From NCBI GenBank assembly GCA_963691705.1, contig OY829546.1:34504040-34568039 (forward strand): a DNA stretch of 64,000 bases. The letters run 5' to 3'. Positions within the stretch are counted from its first letter, which is position 1. Each line of letters begins with the position of its first letter. The notes below the pieces were generated by a model that saw only the letters and a program-made list of their open reading frames with translations, ran no database searches and was not told the DNA's origin. A program made the position numbers and the translations under genes. Shown one piece after another: positions 1 through 12,286 of this stretch. This DNA comes from Viola odorata. Its lineage: Eukaryota; Streptophyta; Magnoliopsida; Malpighiales; Violaceae.

Positions 1-1440
1 AATTAATAATTACATAAAAAAATACAAATAAATCCAGAAGCTTCTCATAAGCTTCGCTCAGCTGGCTGCACCATGTGATACGATCCTAGTTGCGTAGGAT
101 GCATAACACGTAATTCTGATCGTTGCTCAAAGATGGATTTCACTGCGGAATAGAATAACTTGTCTTGACAACGTAACCCTGCTGGTCGCTTAGCACCAGC
201 CAACCTAGTTCGAGCAAGGGAGGTTCCTTGGCCGAATCACTAAGCCTATATCCCTTGTGGATATCAACCTAAGGCAGACGAACAAGTGGAATGCAATTTT
301 AGATTTACCTGTTGACGACTCGAGTATTGCGAACTTGAGAAGGAACAAGGTTCAATTAATGAACAATGGGCAGGGATTTGCAAAGACAATGTCTTGTTTA
401 TCAAAATAACAGCCAACTAAATAAGGAGGCCAAGCCGCTCCTTATATAGAATTTTACAAGTCAAATTTAATAGGAATAGAAGTAGGAGTTCTAATTAAGG
501 AAAATAACTTAATTAACTAATTAACTAATTAAAGTAAATATAAATATATTTAAATACATTCCAGCAGCCCATGTCGAGCTCTCCATCATCGGGCCAAGGC
601 TTGGGCCGAAACCTCAAGTCGTATGTTGTCTTGCGCACACACTGCGCACCATAATGTCGACTTGCATAACTTTCAAACTACTAGGCCAAATGGGCTAAAA
701 CTTATTCCAAACGAAAGCTAACATCCTGAGGTTTCCAAAACGTGGTCGAGCGCACGATTTAGACTTGTACAGCACCAACTAGGTTTAGACGAAGTCACCT
801 GACGCGTCTTAGAATCCTTGTCTGCGAAGGACTACTGTCAACGAGAATGTTGTCTTGATCTTTTGGATGATCCACTCGTCTAAACGTCCTGACATTTGGA
901 CACAATAAACACAACACATAGAGGTTTCCATCAAGACTTTGTGATCCCTGATCAGACTCCATCCGCTCTACCATGTCTTGACGCCTTAGTCCATGTAGTC
1001 GCGTGATACATCTTGGGATCGTATCACCATGGCTCGCTCTTGGTCCGGTCGCATTGACCATGGGCTCGGTCAACGCGCACTCAAATGTGTGTTTGAGCTG
1101 AAACTTGGCCTAAACCTTCCTAACATGTCAAAATACATGTTACAAGGATGGTCGCTTGAAGAAACCTCACCCGAACACACTTGGTCCTCTTGAACGCGCC
1201 TGTTGTGCTTATACGCATCCTTGGTGCATGCGATTAGGTCACTCCGATACAACTTGCAATCTACCCGTGCGATTGACCCCAAACTTGGACAAGACTCTCC
1301 TAAGATCCTAAACGATCTTGTATTTATGCTAGAGTCATGATCAAAGATTGTCTTCCATGTTTTAGCTCAGGCGGTCTTCTTAGGCGCATTCGTTGGCGTA
1401 GCGCATGCGCTATGCGCATCCTTAGTGTTTTTACCTGAAA
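1..1440. repeat. Older LTR-like sequence split by a solo LTR
   Basis: The flanks (1-75 and 1027-1440) of the solo LTR at 76-1026 look like a further, more decayed LTR. They share the general make-up of the CRM-like LTR near 32800-33380: an aagcttc-rich AT stretch, then segments resembling the stretch after 'gtcttgtat'. No ends or target duplication could be placed, so the assignment is weak. No gene is seen; short minus-strand open frames here are unsupported. Confidence 0.35.
76..1026 (-). mobile_element. Solo LTR, CRM-like gypsy family, TSD CCATG
   Basis: The segment begins TGATACGATCCTAG and ends GGGATCGTATCA, the same inverted ends as the LTRs at 32335-33631 and 53678-55043. It is flanked on both sides by CCATG (71-75 and 1027-1031), a 5-bp target duplication, with no internal region, so it is a solo LTR left by LTR-LTR recombination. 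A TATA-like run on the minus strand (about 441-450) and comparison with the PBS-bearing copy at 32335 set the orientation as minus. Confidence 0.85.
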
Positions 1441-2389
1441 TGAAAAGACAAAGAAAAGAGCTAACTGTTGGGGATTTAGGAAGAGGTAGTGAGCTGGTCA
1501 GTGTGGTGCCTCAGTGCCTATGTGTGGTTGTGTACTATCTAGGGCACACAACACCGCAATAAAGAATAAATACATCTAAACTTGAGTTCCTTGATCTACT
1601 TACCAACATGAACTCAACATCTGGCCCTAAAAGTAGAAGTGATGAAACTCATTTTCACCAATCATAAACTTGTGATTTTAAGCTTTAAGCTAAACTTGTT
1701 TTTTTGCTCCACCCCTCTCAAATGAACTCTTTGGCTATTTATAGACAAAGAAAATATAAAACCATGAAAATGGTGACTAGTTATAGGTTCGGTTCTTACA
1801 ACCCAAAAAAAAATTCAATATTTAATTTTGGCTAAAAAATTGTAGACCTTCAATTGGGTCGGGCAATTTTGACGGTTTGGTTTTTTTTTTCTTTTAAATT
1901 TTGATTTACTCCTTTAACTAAAATTTCAGGATTTTTTAATTTAAAATCAATATTTTCTTTTTTTTTCTATAATAGTTTAAATATATATTATTCTTTCTTT
2001 TGATAAATCCTCATTTACTTTCATATAAATTAACATTTATGTACTAACTTTTATTTCAATTACCATTAATTTTTATTAAAGAGATAACTTTTCAAACTTT
2101 CCATGTATAGATTAAATTAATTTACATTAAAGATTTAAAATCTCAAAACTTCTAAATATATATTAATTTAATTTATTTACATCTATCAACTTATATAGTC
2201 TCTTTTTTTCAAACTTCTTTTTGGTTCAATTTACAATATTATTTCTTTTTTAATTGTATTTTTTTCTTTACTTGTCAAACTACTTAAAAATTACAACTTT
2301 TTTTTTTCAAAATTGATATTAATAATCAAAATTATGTAAAATTATCCAGAATTTATTTATAATTGTCAATATAGGCAAATCTCAAAATA
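1441..2389. other. AT-rich intergenic DNA, no gene seen
   Basis: Strongly AT-rich with homopolymer runs and no coding potential on either strand. No element ends were recognised. Confidence 0.5.
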
Positions 2390-3720
2390 TGTTGATCGCC
2401 TGTTGACAGCGTCAAAAATAAGATTAAATTACAAATTACAGATAGTAGCAAAAGGATAGTCCACAAAGACTCTTCGGGTGTGTAATTTTTGGTTGACTTC
2501 CTCGTCACTGAAGGGGTTTGTTTGGTTTTGAAACTGGAAAATAAAAGAATACCAATTAAATAATTAAATATGACTTGGTCATGGGCTTGGCCAAGATAAA
2601 ATAACTAGGCTGAAAATTCACATGATGGAAACTCTTAGTAAGGGCATTTCGAGAGTTATATTTCTTATACTTCGATCATGATCCATTAATGTGTATCTTC
2701 ATCTTCATAGTGTTGCTATAGAATGCAAGGACTCTTGTATCAAATTTCTTAGCGGGTACTCCCTACTAGACAATCCTAACTAAATAGAACCTTGTTGGTT
2801 AAAGGGTTTACTACCTTGGTTGATGGTATGAATTGATCGGACACAACACAATCTTCATCAATGGCTTAGGGGAAGACAACTTAACTCATGTTCATCTCGC
2901 AATTAAGGCCCTCGGTTGTCAATCGGGTATGAGTTATATTCTTTATTTTTTCTAGCCTATCTCGAGTACTAGTTGTCTACTTGGCCTATCAGATTTCGCT
3001 CGTCCCCTTCTTGGTTGACTGCAACTTTTAAGTTAGAATTTAAGAGTGATCAGTTCTAAACTTTAACAAGAAAAAGATTTACTAAACCAGAAAATAAATA
3101 ATTACGAATAAAAAGATTATTAAGGACAATTAGATCTCACGAATCATAAGAAACTTAGCTCGACAACCCTTACCAAGGATGAGTGTTTAGCCGGACCTTG
3201 TCATGGAGGAAAATGATTTTATTATTTGCATAAAAGAAATAAATCTGTAGAATTCCAAGATTGAAAAATTACAGAGCAGAACGTAAAAGAGAAAAGAGAA
3301 AATAGAAGTTCCCTTCAACAAGGGCTTCTAGCAACTTTTAACATAAGTTGTCTTCTAGTTCTACTCTAACTCTATCTCTTTCAAAATAAAAAGATAAGGA
3401 TAAAAGAGAAATAAAGATAAAGATAATTGTTTGAAAAAAATCAAATACTATTCAAGAGGGAGTTTTTCAGTTGTGATCGCAAATCCCTCAAATTTCGCAG
3501 CCACTCCAACTATCAGCTCACATCCTCAACTCTCCTACTGCAGTCTATCTCAGTTGCGACTGTCTCAGTTGCGACTGTCTTGGCTAAGCCCGCGACCAAG
3601 ACAGATTCGAATGCCAAGTTTCCTCTCTTACTGTTGCTGTTGTTGTCCTTCAATTGTTGCGCTTCCAAGTAATTCTATAAAAATGGGGAGAATCCAAAAA
3701 AATCAATAGTTTTACTATCC
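2390..3720 (-). mobile_element. Athila/Tat-type LTR, probably solo
   Basis: Read on the minus strand, the interior matches the Tat-type LTR at 25582-27244: the block 'gctaaacactc..cttggtaagggttg', a gggacgagcgaaa block, and a U3-side 'tcttggtcgc..cttagccaagac' pair. The plus-strand left end TGTTGATCGCC corresponds to the LTR 3' terminus. The right boundary is approximate, because homologous U3 sequence continues past 3600. No gag or pol flanks it. Confidence 0.55.
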
Positions 3721-4139
3721 AATTTCTAAGTAATTAGACAGTAAAAATATGAAAATTTAATGTTCAATCACATGTTACAAGTAAAAGTAAAAAATATAGT
3801 AAAACAATTAATTATATGTTAAATAAGTATTAAAAATGAATTATAAACTACAAAAATGGATATGAATGGTGAGAATTATGCCACATCTAAAGGGCTGACC
3901 AATCTTACCTAAGTATTAAAAAATATTATATGTTACAATATTTTTTTTATGGCCAGTCTTTTTTTTTTTCTTATACTGTCATTTTTTTTCCTTTCCTTAT
4001 TAATTACTTCAACTCCTCCACATTTCTTCTTTCCCTAAAATTAATAAATTTAATCAAATTGAATGAAGTTTATGAGTTTTTTTTATCATTTGTGCCACAT
4101 AAATACATTTGTTACAATATAAACTATTCATTACCTCAT

Positions 4140-4390
4140 ATTTGAATTTTTTTATATTTTCTATTCACATGAATTATTTATGTATATATTATATGGTATA
4201 AAATTAAAAATACAATTTATTATAATCCCGATTTTTTCCAATTCGTACTTTTTTAAAATTTCAATTCCAACAGAGTCCAACCTTTATTTGAATGTTTTGA
4301 TATTTTCTATTCACATGAATTATTTATGCATACGCTGTACGGTATAAAATTAAAATTAAAATATATTATAGTCTCGATTTTTGTATTTTT
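4140..4390. repeat. Imperfect direct duplication upstream of the MATE gene
   Basis: Two copies of roughly 100 bp (about 4140-4240 and 4288-4384) share 'ttctattcacatgaattatt', then 'ggtataaaatta' and a cgatttttt tail. They lie 280-520 bp upstream of the MATE start codon in AT-rich DNA. Function unknown. Confidence 0.6.
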
Positions 4391-4584
4391 TTTTAATTTT
4401 GATTCTAATACAATCCGACCCGATTGGACCTTAAAGTCTTAAAGCCCTGAACGTCTCCCCATACTGATTCTTAGTCCAGTCCGATTTGCAACCTTAATAA
4501 ACCGAATTAGCAAGTTGACAAGGATAAGAAAATCCAATAATTACTTTAATCGTAGAAATAAGAAGACAAACGGGATCTTTCCAC

Positions 4585-4592
4585 CTATAAAA
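4585..4592 (+). promoter_or_regulatory. TATA box of the MATE gene
   Basis: CTATAAAA lies 72 bp upstream of the start codon, which suits a short 5' UTR. A CT dinucleotide run (about 4638-4654) follows in the likely leader; pyrimidine-rich leader patches are common in plant promoters. Confidence 0.6.
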
Positions 4593-4663
4593 CGTGCAGT
4601 ACGTAAAACCTTCCTCCTCCCTTTATCTCTTTCACTGTCTCTCTCTCTCTCTGTCTAAAAGAA

Positions 4664-7436
4664 ATGGAAAGAGGGGAAGAACAAACAGATGAATCTCTTA
4701 TCACACCTCTAATCTGCCAAGAAGTAGAAGTGAGAAATCAAAATCAAAATCAAAAGAAGCATGAGAATGGAAATGGGTATACTAAGAAGGAGATTGGGGA
4801 AGAGGTGAAGGTGCAGTTGTGGTTGGCTGGGCCTTTGATTGCGGTGAGTTTGCTGCAGAACTCTCTACAGCTCATCTCTGTCATGCTTGTCGGACATCTG
4901 GGCGAGTTGAGTCTCTCCGGCGCTTCCATGGCCACTTCCTTTTCAAGTGTCACTGGTTTCAGCTTGCTAGTAAGTCAATCTTCTTTTTTGTTTAGGGGAA
5001 ATTCCAAACCATTGAATAAATTAAGGATGAGAAATCTAAGACGGCACTTTCTTTCTTTATTTATCCGTGTGAGCCCCACGGTTCCCCACGTGCCATATCA
5101 TTTCCATATAATACTTTTCTAAAATTTTAGCTTTCATATTATTTTATCGCACTTTATGAAATTAGGATGATGCTAATACTTATTGTGCTACATTTTCTTT
5201 TTCTTTTTTTTTATATATATAAGTAATTAATAAACTTTGGAATGGATCTAAGACATCTCTCTATCCAAACTTGGAATTAGAATTTAATTTAATTTAATGT
5301 GCAAATTGGAAAAAATTCCAAGGTAACATATATAAAAAAAAACTGTTATACTTTTAAAATTTGTAATTTAAACCTTTACCAGTTACAATTTTAACTTTTT
5401 ACATGATTAAAAATAGTAAAAAAACTGCAAATAAAATATAAAATTGGGATAAAATTTAACAAATACTAGTAAAAAATTTGAAAACTTTAATGAGGAAAAT
5501 TGAAAATATTTGTTAAAAAATTAAAAACAAATTAACCACGACGAAAAAATTAAATATTTGATACATTTTCCCTCATAGTTTTTTTTTTCATAGTTGGGGA
5601 TGGCAAGTGCACTAGACACATTCTGTGGGCAGTCCTATGGAGCAAAGCAGTACCATATAATGGGCATACACATGCAGAGAGCCATGTTCGTTCTTTCACT
5701 TGTTAGCATCCCACTCGCTGTCATCTGGGCAAACACAAGATCTATTCTACTTCTTTGTGGCCAGCAAGAGGACATATCAGAGGTAGCAGGAACATATGCA
5801 AGGTTCATGATTCCAGCTCTTTTCGCGTATGGTCTTCTCCAATGTCTCGTAAAATTCTTGCAAGCTCAAAACATCGTTTTCCCGATGATGTTTTGCTCTG
5901 GAATCACAACGTTGTTTCACATTCTTGTGTGTTGGAGTCTGGTCTACAAGTCTTCCCTCGGAGCTAATGGTGCTGCTCTGGCTAATGCTTTCTCTCTTTG
6001 GTTCAACGTAATCTTGTTGGCTGTTTATGTCAGGTTCTCCCCTTCTTGTTCTCGGACATGGCGAGGCTTTTCGAAAGAATCCTTGAAAAATATCCCTTCT
6101 TTCTTGAGGCTTGCTATCCCTTCAGCTGTTATGGTCTGGTAATGCATGTTCATTTATTTAAACAAAAAATTCACTGAATATTACTAATAACTTGTTCTGT
6201 TTTTGTTTATTTTTCTTTCTTAAATTTGAAGCTTGGAAATGTGGTCATTTGAAATGGTGGTTCTTTTATCCGGTCTTCTTCCGAATCCACAACTGGAAAC
6301 ATCAGTGCTTTCTATCAGGTAATTGTAACTTTCATCAATTTCATTATCATTACTGTTTCAAAAAAGCTCTTAATTGATTAATGTATGTTTCCAGCCTCAA
6401 TACAGCTGCGACAGTGTGGATGGTCCCTTATGGACTAAGTTGTGCTATTAGGTGAGTTATTCTTAGGTATATTCTTCACGAACGAAGTATACATGTTCTT
6501 CTATTAGTTCCCGTTATTTGACTCATGCGTGCTTCTTTGAATTCGATCTGTGTGCATATGTAGTACTCGTGTTTCGAATGAATTAGGGGCAGGAAATCCT
6601 AAGCTTGCGCGATTAGCAGTCTATGTTGTGGTTGCCATGGCAATCGGTGAGGGGATTCTGGTGGGAACAATCTTGATATCTATTCGAGACATTTGGGGCT
6701 ATGCTTATAGCAACGAAGTAGAAGTGGTCAAGTACGTTACGATCATGTTACCGATTGTAGCTGCATCCAACTTTTTAGATGGACTTCAGTGCGTACTTTC
6801 AGGTACGCACAACAGAACCACTCTCATTCTCGCTATGACTCTTTAACTTGACCTCTTGATGAGCCGACCAGTGATTTAGTCTTGTTCGTTCTCTTAATAC
6901 TTGCCGTTCGGAGCCTTATAGACGAATAAAAATATCGTAAAGCAATCCGATTATGTGATTTGTTGTATAATATTGTGTAAATAATTCTGATTTTTATCAT
7001 GAAAAAAATAGGGAATGCCAGAGGATGTGGTTGGCAGAAGATTGGTGCTTATGTCAATCTTGGATCGTATTACTTAGTGGGGATTCCATCAGCAATTTTA
7101 TTCGCTTTTGTATTTAAAATTGGTGGAAAGGTATAAAACTTTAATTAATATGATTGAATTTTGAATATTAATTGCAATTAATTCTTTAATTAATTAATTT
7201 ATATACTTAATTACAGGGACTTTGGTTGGGGATTATATGTGCACTCGTGGTACAAGTCATCTGGCTTTCTCTTATCACCGTTCGCACCAACTGGGAACAA
7301 GAAGTAAGAAAACATCTTCATCTTGATTACTAAATTGCATATTCAGTTGAATTAAGCTTCTCTCTTTTTTTTTAAGGCAAAGAAGGCTAGTGAGAGAGCA
7401 CATGATAGTACTATTCCTGTGGATGTCGTCTCATGA
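4664..7436 (+). CDS. MATE-family efflux transporter (DETOXIFICATION type)
   Basis: Multidrug and toxic compound extrusion transporter, a cation-coupled antiporter of plant vacuolar or plasma membranes. Eight exons with GT-AG junctions join in frame: 4664-4969, 5594-6138, 6232-6318, 6395-6451, 6564-6802, 7012-7130, 7217-7303, 7377-7436. They give 499 codons, the usual length for the plant DTX clade, with TGA at 7434. The start ATG has a purine at -3 and G at +4. A hydrophilic N-terminus of about 48 residues precedes the first membrane span ([19 protein letters not shown]). Family signatures include [10 protein letters not shown] early in exon 2 and NELGAGNPK in exon 5, and many hydrophobic spans fit the 12-helix fold. 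No stops or frameshifts were found. Substrate cannot be told. It appears to be the only intact host gene here; best guess is the DTX2-16-like subgroup. Confidence 0.93.
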
Positions 7437-8239
7437 AGTTATTTTTCTGGCGACTCGTGATGATAAGAGTTAATGATGTCATAACTCTAAAAGCCATATC
7501 GCCGTGGGCGTAAAACCTAAAAGGTCTCACCAGCAGATTTAGAAGACGAACAGAATCGACACAAGTCAAGGACCCAACTCATCCAAACAACAAATCAACA
7601 ATTTAGAAACTTAACTCAGCTCACCTGCACTGAAACTGAAATTTCTGTAGGATTTCAGATTTCCAGTCAGCACATAAAATTGAAGTTGTTTTATCGCACA
7701 ATTCTGAATCTCAGATTTCTAGTCGCTTTTACTAGTTGGAAACTACTTTTCCTGAGCTACAAAAGGTATTGCTTTTAGACCATATTCGTTGGCGATTTCT
7801 GCTCTTTAGCAAAGCATTCATATGAATCGGAAGGAATAGATTCATATGCGCTTACAAGAGGTAGGAGCTTACTACTGTTCTTCATAATACGGTGGTGTTG
7901 CCGGAACACACAAATCATTTGCATCTGCATCCTCCTCATCTGCATCTACCCTATTACTTAGATGAGATGTGAGAAAGAACCCCTAAAGACGGCATGGTAA
8001 AATGTAGCAGAGCAAGAGCAGCCTCAAAGAGAAGTATTGGCAAAACTTGACACAACAATTACAATATAATCTTCTGACTTGCAAAATATCACTGACTTGT
8101 GAGCCCTACCACGGTGCATATTTGATGAGTATCATGTCAATTTGTATCCCAAAAGTCCAAATTCAGACCTTTAGCTATTGAAAATGATTACTACACCAGC
8201 AAACACACTATATAATCAAGCTTCTAATCAGCTTGTTCT
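7437..8239. other. Region between convergent genes, no gene seen
   Basis: Holds the 3' UTR of the MATE gene and presumably that of the minus-strand gene ending at 8240. No open frame, RNA gene or repeat was recognised. Confidence 0.5.
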
Positions 8240-8537
8240 CTAATCCTGACAATCAGGAGGTCCAGTAATGTCAGGGGATTCAATAGGATGCTCAAAATCT
8301 GGATAATGTAGCAGAATAGCATGCAAAAAAACACTTCCGTTCGTCTGAATTCATATGAAGACTAGTCTCTAGAACCAACTACAAGAAACAGGCAAGACCT
8401 TACCAGTAAAGCATTCCAGAGTGCATTGCACTTTCGATGCTTTAGGATCAAGCAACTGCACGCTCAAACGATCAATACTTGCAATAGGAGTCCGAAGCAC
8501 AGAATATACAGCCACCCACACCAAAACATAGAGAACC
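8240..8537 (-). CDS. Last two exons of an unrecognised gene (partial)
   Basis: On the minus strand an acceptor (AG at 8539-8538) opens an exon, 8537-8404, with 44 codons. They begin with a hydrophobic run (VLYVLVWVAVYSVL) and end QCTLECFT. A GT donor follows at 8403, an acceptor at 8300-8299, and a final exon, 8298-8240, encodes FEHPIESPDITGPPDCQD then TAG. The phases match across the intron, making a D codon. The composition suggests the C-terminus of a membrane-anchored protein. No upstream exon could be placed between 8540 and 10180, so the gene may be truncated. Product not recognised. Confidence 0.4.
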
Positions 8538-8955
8538 CTAAATTAATTATTACCAAATCACCATCACAAGTGCATTATAAAGTACTGAAATAATTGATAA
8601 AACAAAGGACCCATCAAATATGAGATTGAATACTTCAATAGAACACTGCACTGCACTTTGTGTGCTACCCGCCAGAAACCGAATACACAATCAAAGAAGC
8701 TGGGTTTAAATGTAATCGACTGATAGGCAGACGGCGATGAATTGAGATTAAAATAATAGAAATATGATTATATGTACTTATTTCGGTTTATGTTTTCTTT
8801 CTGATCCACCCTACTCTTTTTTTCATCCCATTTTTATTTCCACCTCAATCATAATTAAAGCCTTTTCTTTCTCAATGAAATATATTCACATATAATATTT
8901 TCTAAATTAGGCCATTAACAACTAAATTTTTTAGTGATTAGCATTTAAAAAACTA

Positions 8956-9075
8956 CTCTCTCCGGTCTTTTTCTCTTTGGTACAGCAATAAAAAAATAGC
9001 TTGAAAACCAAAAAGTCAAGTAATTGCTACAGTAACAAAAACAGTAAAAAAACAAACATTTAAAACCGGAGAGAG
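8956..9075. mobile_element. Stowaway-like MITE, 120 bp
   Basis: Terminal inverted repeats CTCTCTCCGGT / ACCGGAGAGAG are flanked by TA on both sides (8954-8955 and 9076-9077), the target preference of Tc1/mariner-type MITEs. Interior is AT-rich and non-coding. Confidence 0.75.
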
Positions 9076-9213
9076 TAATATGTAAGAAAAATAAAATCTA
9101 TTAATATAGGGAATGTCGCATAGTTACATTAAAGAAATTACATTATTAATATTCAACATATAAAATTTACATCATTTATTGTATATAGAAGAGAACCGCA
9201 TTATTCATCATTC

Positions 9214-9691
9214 CTAGGATAATTTGTTGAAAAAGGTAAGGTTTTTATTTTTAAGTCGAGCTCCTAGTCTTGTTCTCTTTTCTTCTGCGCTTTCTGTCTT
9301 GTAATGGTTTTTTTCACATGCGCTGCAAAAAGTTGCGGAGTAATTGAAATACATTAATGCACTCCGCACAAGTATAGGGACCATTTTTAACATGAGGAAG
9401 ACTATGAATCCTTCCTTTACCTCTGACATCAATATTCAGCTAATCCCTAGGAACATTGCCCCTTTCCATCACACCCTGATCATCTGGAATAATGTTAAGA
9501 TCAATCCCATAAGGGTCAGAATTGAGATTAATCAGGTGATGATCCATGTGATTGTATGTTCTAACTAATTCAATGGTCGTGATTGGTTGAGTTGTTGGTA
9601 GGTTATGTTGCGCGCATCCGTACGATACTGTTTCCTTATCCTCATGTTTAATTGAAGGATGGTTTTCTAAACCTAGCGGGGCCCAAACCAT
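9214..9691 (-). pseudogene. C2H2 zinc-finger gene relic
   Basis: On the minus strand a frame reads YTCAECINVF..RNF and then shifts. The next frames supply A-A-H-V-K and N-H-Y-K-T-E-S, followed by AEEKRTRLGARLKNKN. Reading across two small indels gives the spacing C-x2-C-x12-H-x3-H of a plant C2H2 finger with a basic tail. The upstream frame (from the ATG at 9691) ends in a stop before the finger. Frameshifts and the stop indicate a dead copy. A more complex unspliced gene is possible but less likely. Confidence 0.45.
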
Positions 9692-9735
9692 GGAGGAATT
9701 TGAAGCTCTTCTAAGCTGGCGTTGTATCAGGAGAG

Positions 9736-10184
9736 AATCAGATGGTCAGAAAGACTGTTGATCAATTGATTTGACGTCATGATCTACGTCAAATGCTGGC
9801 TCTGTTTTTGCATTAGTTGACACGTCACTAGAGATTTGGGCATAAACTTGTTGTTGTTAGCCATTAGTTGGTGGGAAAATAAAGAAGTAATTATACAAAG
9901 ATTAATCAAGGAAAAGATTGATTATGCAAAGGTGTACATGAAAAAAAAAAACTTGAAAACAATGATTTATATACTAGAAGAAAATAATAAATTATTAATT
10001 TTAAAATCTACTTTATCTGTCTATATAGAAAAGTGTCTACAAATCTTGTTTTTCTAAAACTTATTTATATTATAAAATAAAAACATTTTAGAAAAATATG
10101 TGTTTTTTTTTTCCTATTATGGAATTTAGTTATTTTTCTTTCCTTTATTTTGAGGTTTTGGTATATTACTTTTCTTATTTTATA
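9736..10184. other. Intergenic, no gene seen
   Basis: AT-rich sequence with no supported coding frame. A TGACGTCA palindrome is present near 9773 but has no gene context. Confidence 0.4.
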
Positions 10185-10310
10185 GTCTCCCGTCCTCCAT
10201 TAATTGTCATTTTCCTACTAAATGTTACTGTACACTTTACTTAACTTTTTGGTGTTTGTTTTACTAAATGTTACTATTTCAGAAGGTCATTTAATGGGGG
10301 ACAAAGGAAG
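10185..10310. mobile_element. Degenerate Stowaway-like MITE
   Basis: The left end CTCCCGTCCTCCATTAA and right end TTTAATGGGGGACAAAGGAAG are imperfect inverted repeats of the Stowaway type. TA dinucleotides flank both ends (10183-10184 and 10311-10312). Confidence 0.6.
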
Positions 10311-10487
10311 TATCTAATTTCCAAACCTTTTTTTTCCTTTTTGTAGCATTTACCAAATTCTCCCGCCTTATTTTGATATTTGTTTAGCTATTTGACATTT
10401 AAATTAAAGTAAATGTCAAAATAAGAAAAAAAATATCATATTTTCATAAATTTACATTAAAAATATATAGGAATATTCATAAAATTA

Positions 10488-10660
10488 TGTTGGGATTTGG
10501 ACAACGGGACTAATGCGTTAGTACCGTTCATACACGTTGGAACATATGAACACATATGTTATGTGTGTACCGTCATATAATATATTGTTAACATAAGGTT
10601 AATTGGACCAAATTGATGATCTATTAAAGTTAAGTGGTCCAATCGTCTAATTAAAATAGT
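10488..10660 (+). repeat. Truncated 5' LTR of the copia element
   Basis: Matches 23078-23252 of the 3' LTR almost base for base, from TGTTGGGATTTGG to 'aaaatagtgtggg'. It stops exactly where the 3' LTR has a run of 14 G, and continues into inverted pol sequence. Confidence 0.85.
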
Positions 10661-11157
10661 GTGGGAGTTCATCCCTTATGGCCCTTATCCATTCTTGAGC
10701 GTCAGAACAACTAGTAGCTTCTTTGAAGGTGAGCGGGTCATCCTCCATAGAGTCAATAGTCTCCTCATGTTCTTGCAGAAATACGATATAGTCATCCGAA
10801 ATCACATTTCTTCTCACTCTAGTGGACCTCCTAAGTGACATATCTACCTGGTCCTCAACTATTTGAGGTTGTTGAGTTTGATCCGGTTGTGGACCCTCGT
10901 GGACATCCTAATGATCCTCAGGTATAACCTGTGGATCTTGTCCTGGTCCTGCAGGAAGATTAATGAGGTCGTTTCTTGCTTTCTGAGGGATAAGAATAGG
11001 AATAGGAATAATAAGTTCATCCTGTCCCTCAGAAACTGCATAAGGATGAGGTATGTCTGAATCCTCCTCGAAAACGACATCTGACCTTCTATCTTCTCCC
11101 AAAAAATCAACATCCTCAAGGAATCTAGCATTTCTCGTCTCGAAAAAAGTTCGCGTA
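10661..11157 (-). pseudogene. Copia integrase tail and start of reverse transcriptase
   Basis: Minus strand. Starting next to the gypsy insertion at 11157, the frame encodes the end of integrase and the acidic, proline-rich linker. It then gives the typical pre-RT motif S-L-R-R-S-T-R-V-R-R and EDDPLTFKEA..EWIRAIRDEL. Several stops interrupt it. It breaks at the inversion junction (10660/10661), after which the frame runs into LTR sequence. Confidence 0.8.
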
Positions 11158-11162
11158 GTAGG

Positions 11163-12286
11163 TGATGCGTTCCTTAGTGGCTAGAACACTCTCTTTTGAT
11201 CGTTGTCCAGCGACGAGGGTTTCAATGCGGAATTTAACTCGAAGAAAGCACGTGAATCTCCAAGGTAAGGTGTCCTTGGCACTCCATGCCAAATCCCTTA
11301 TGGATCTTGTGTCAAACCGATGAATCTCCGCGGTAAGGTGTCCACGGCACTCCAAAGTCGAATGACTCAATAGATAATGCTTTCAAGTTTTACTTGACAA
11401 GCTAATCGAATGCACGAAACTCAATTAGTTGCAAGGTTCATCAAGAACAAGTGGATAGAGATCCAAAGCAATCTGCTTTCAATAATCAAAATAGTCTAAC
11501 CCAAAAATAACATGGGCGGCTCCTTTTTAAAGAAACGCTAAACCCTAATTCTAAAAATGGAAATTAGTTTAGTTTCTAAATAATGACTTAAACGAAAATG
11601 GCAACAAGCCACCCTTCCAAATAAGTTCTGAAACCCTAAAATATTATAAATAAAGTCTAATAATAAGGATAGAGGTGCAGACGCCGCCGTTTAGGTCAAA
11701 AGGCCCAAGTGGCTTTGCTTGCGGGTCCGCCGAATCATGTTTTAAGGAAACAAGGCGTTTTCCTTATTCCCTAGAGCGTTCCCACTGAAATTTGGAGGTA
11801 AACTTCCTAACACATAGATGAAGTGTTGGGATGAATATTGTGCGAGGAACTATGCTCCAATATTCAAAAGGCTCGGTAGTGGCTTTCGCTGTCCAATACG
11901 GGCTTGTGATTTGGGCTTGTCCCAAATCCTTCGGGCGTTTCTTCTGATTTTTGGCCTAGACTCCTCTCTTGTATTATAAATGATAATGGCCTGGTAAAAA
12001 ATGGGATAAGGGCACTGGTGGACCTAAAGGTCCGAGGTGGCCATGTGTAGCCCATCCGTAGGCGCGGGCGCGGTGCAGATTAGGGTTACAAGGCGCGGCT
12101 AGGGCGCGCGCAGGTTGGTTTCCTCCGAGGCTGTCTCTGCCTTCAGTTCCATGTGGATGAGGCTGCTGAGTCTCTTCTGCAGGGCTCGGGCCCGTAGGCG
12201 GCAAAGGGAGGTTTGCGGCTACTACTCTAGGGCTGGTTCGGGACCTTGAGCGGGTGATCGGGCCTGTGGTACTCGGGATCGTATCA
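11163..12286 (-). repeat. 3' LTR of the CRM-like element
   Basis: 1124 bp, TGATGCGTTCC to GGGATCGTATCA on the plus strand. The pol reading frame enters it and ends at 11974. On its inner side the polypurine tract is poor (CAAGATGGAGTGGA on the minus strand). Confidence 0.85.

Noticed and set aside
2385..3388. AAATA on both sides as a target duplication giving an LTR of 2390-3383
   Set aside because: U3-like sequence homologous to other Tat-type LTRs continues to at least 3610, and AAATA is frequent in this AT-rich DNA.
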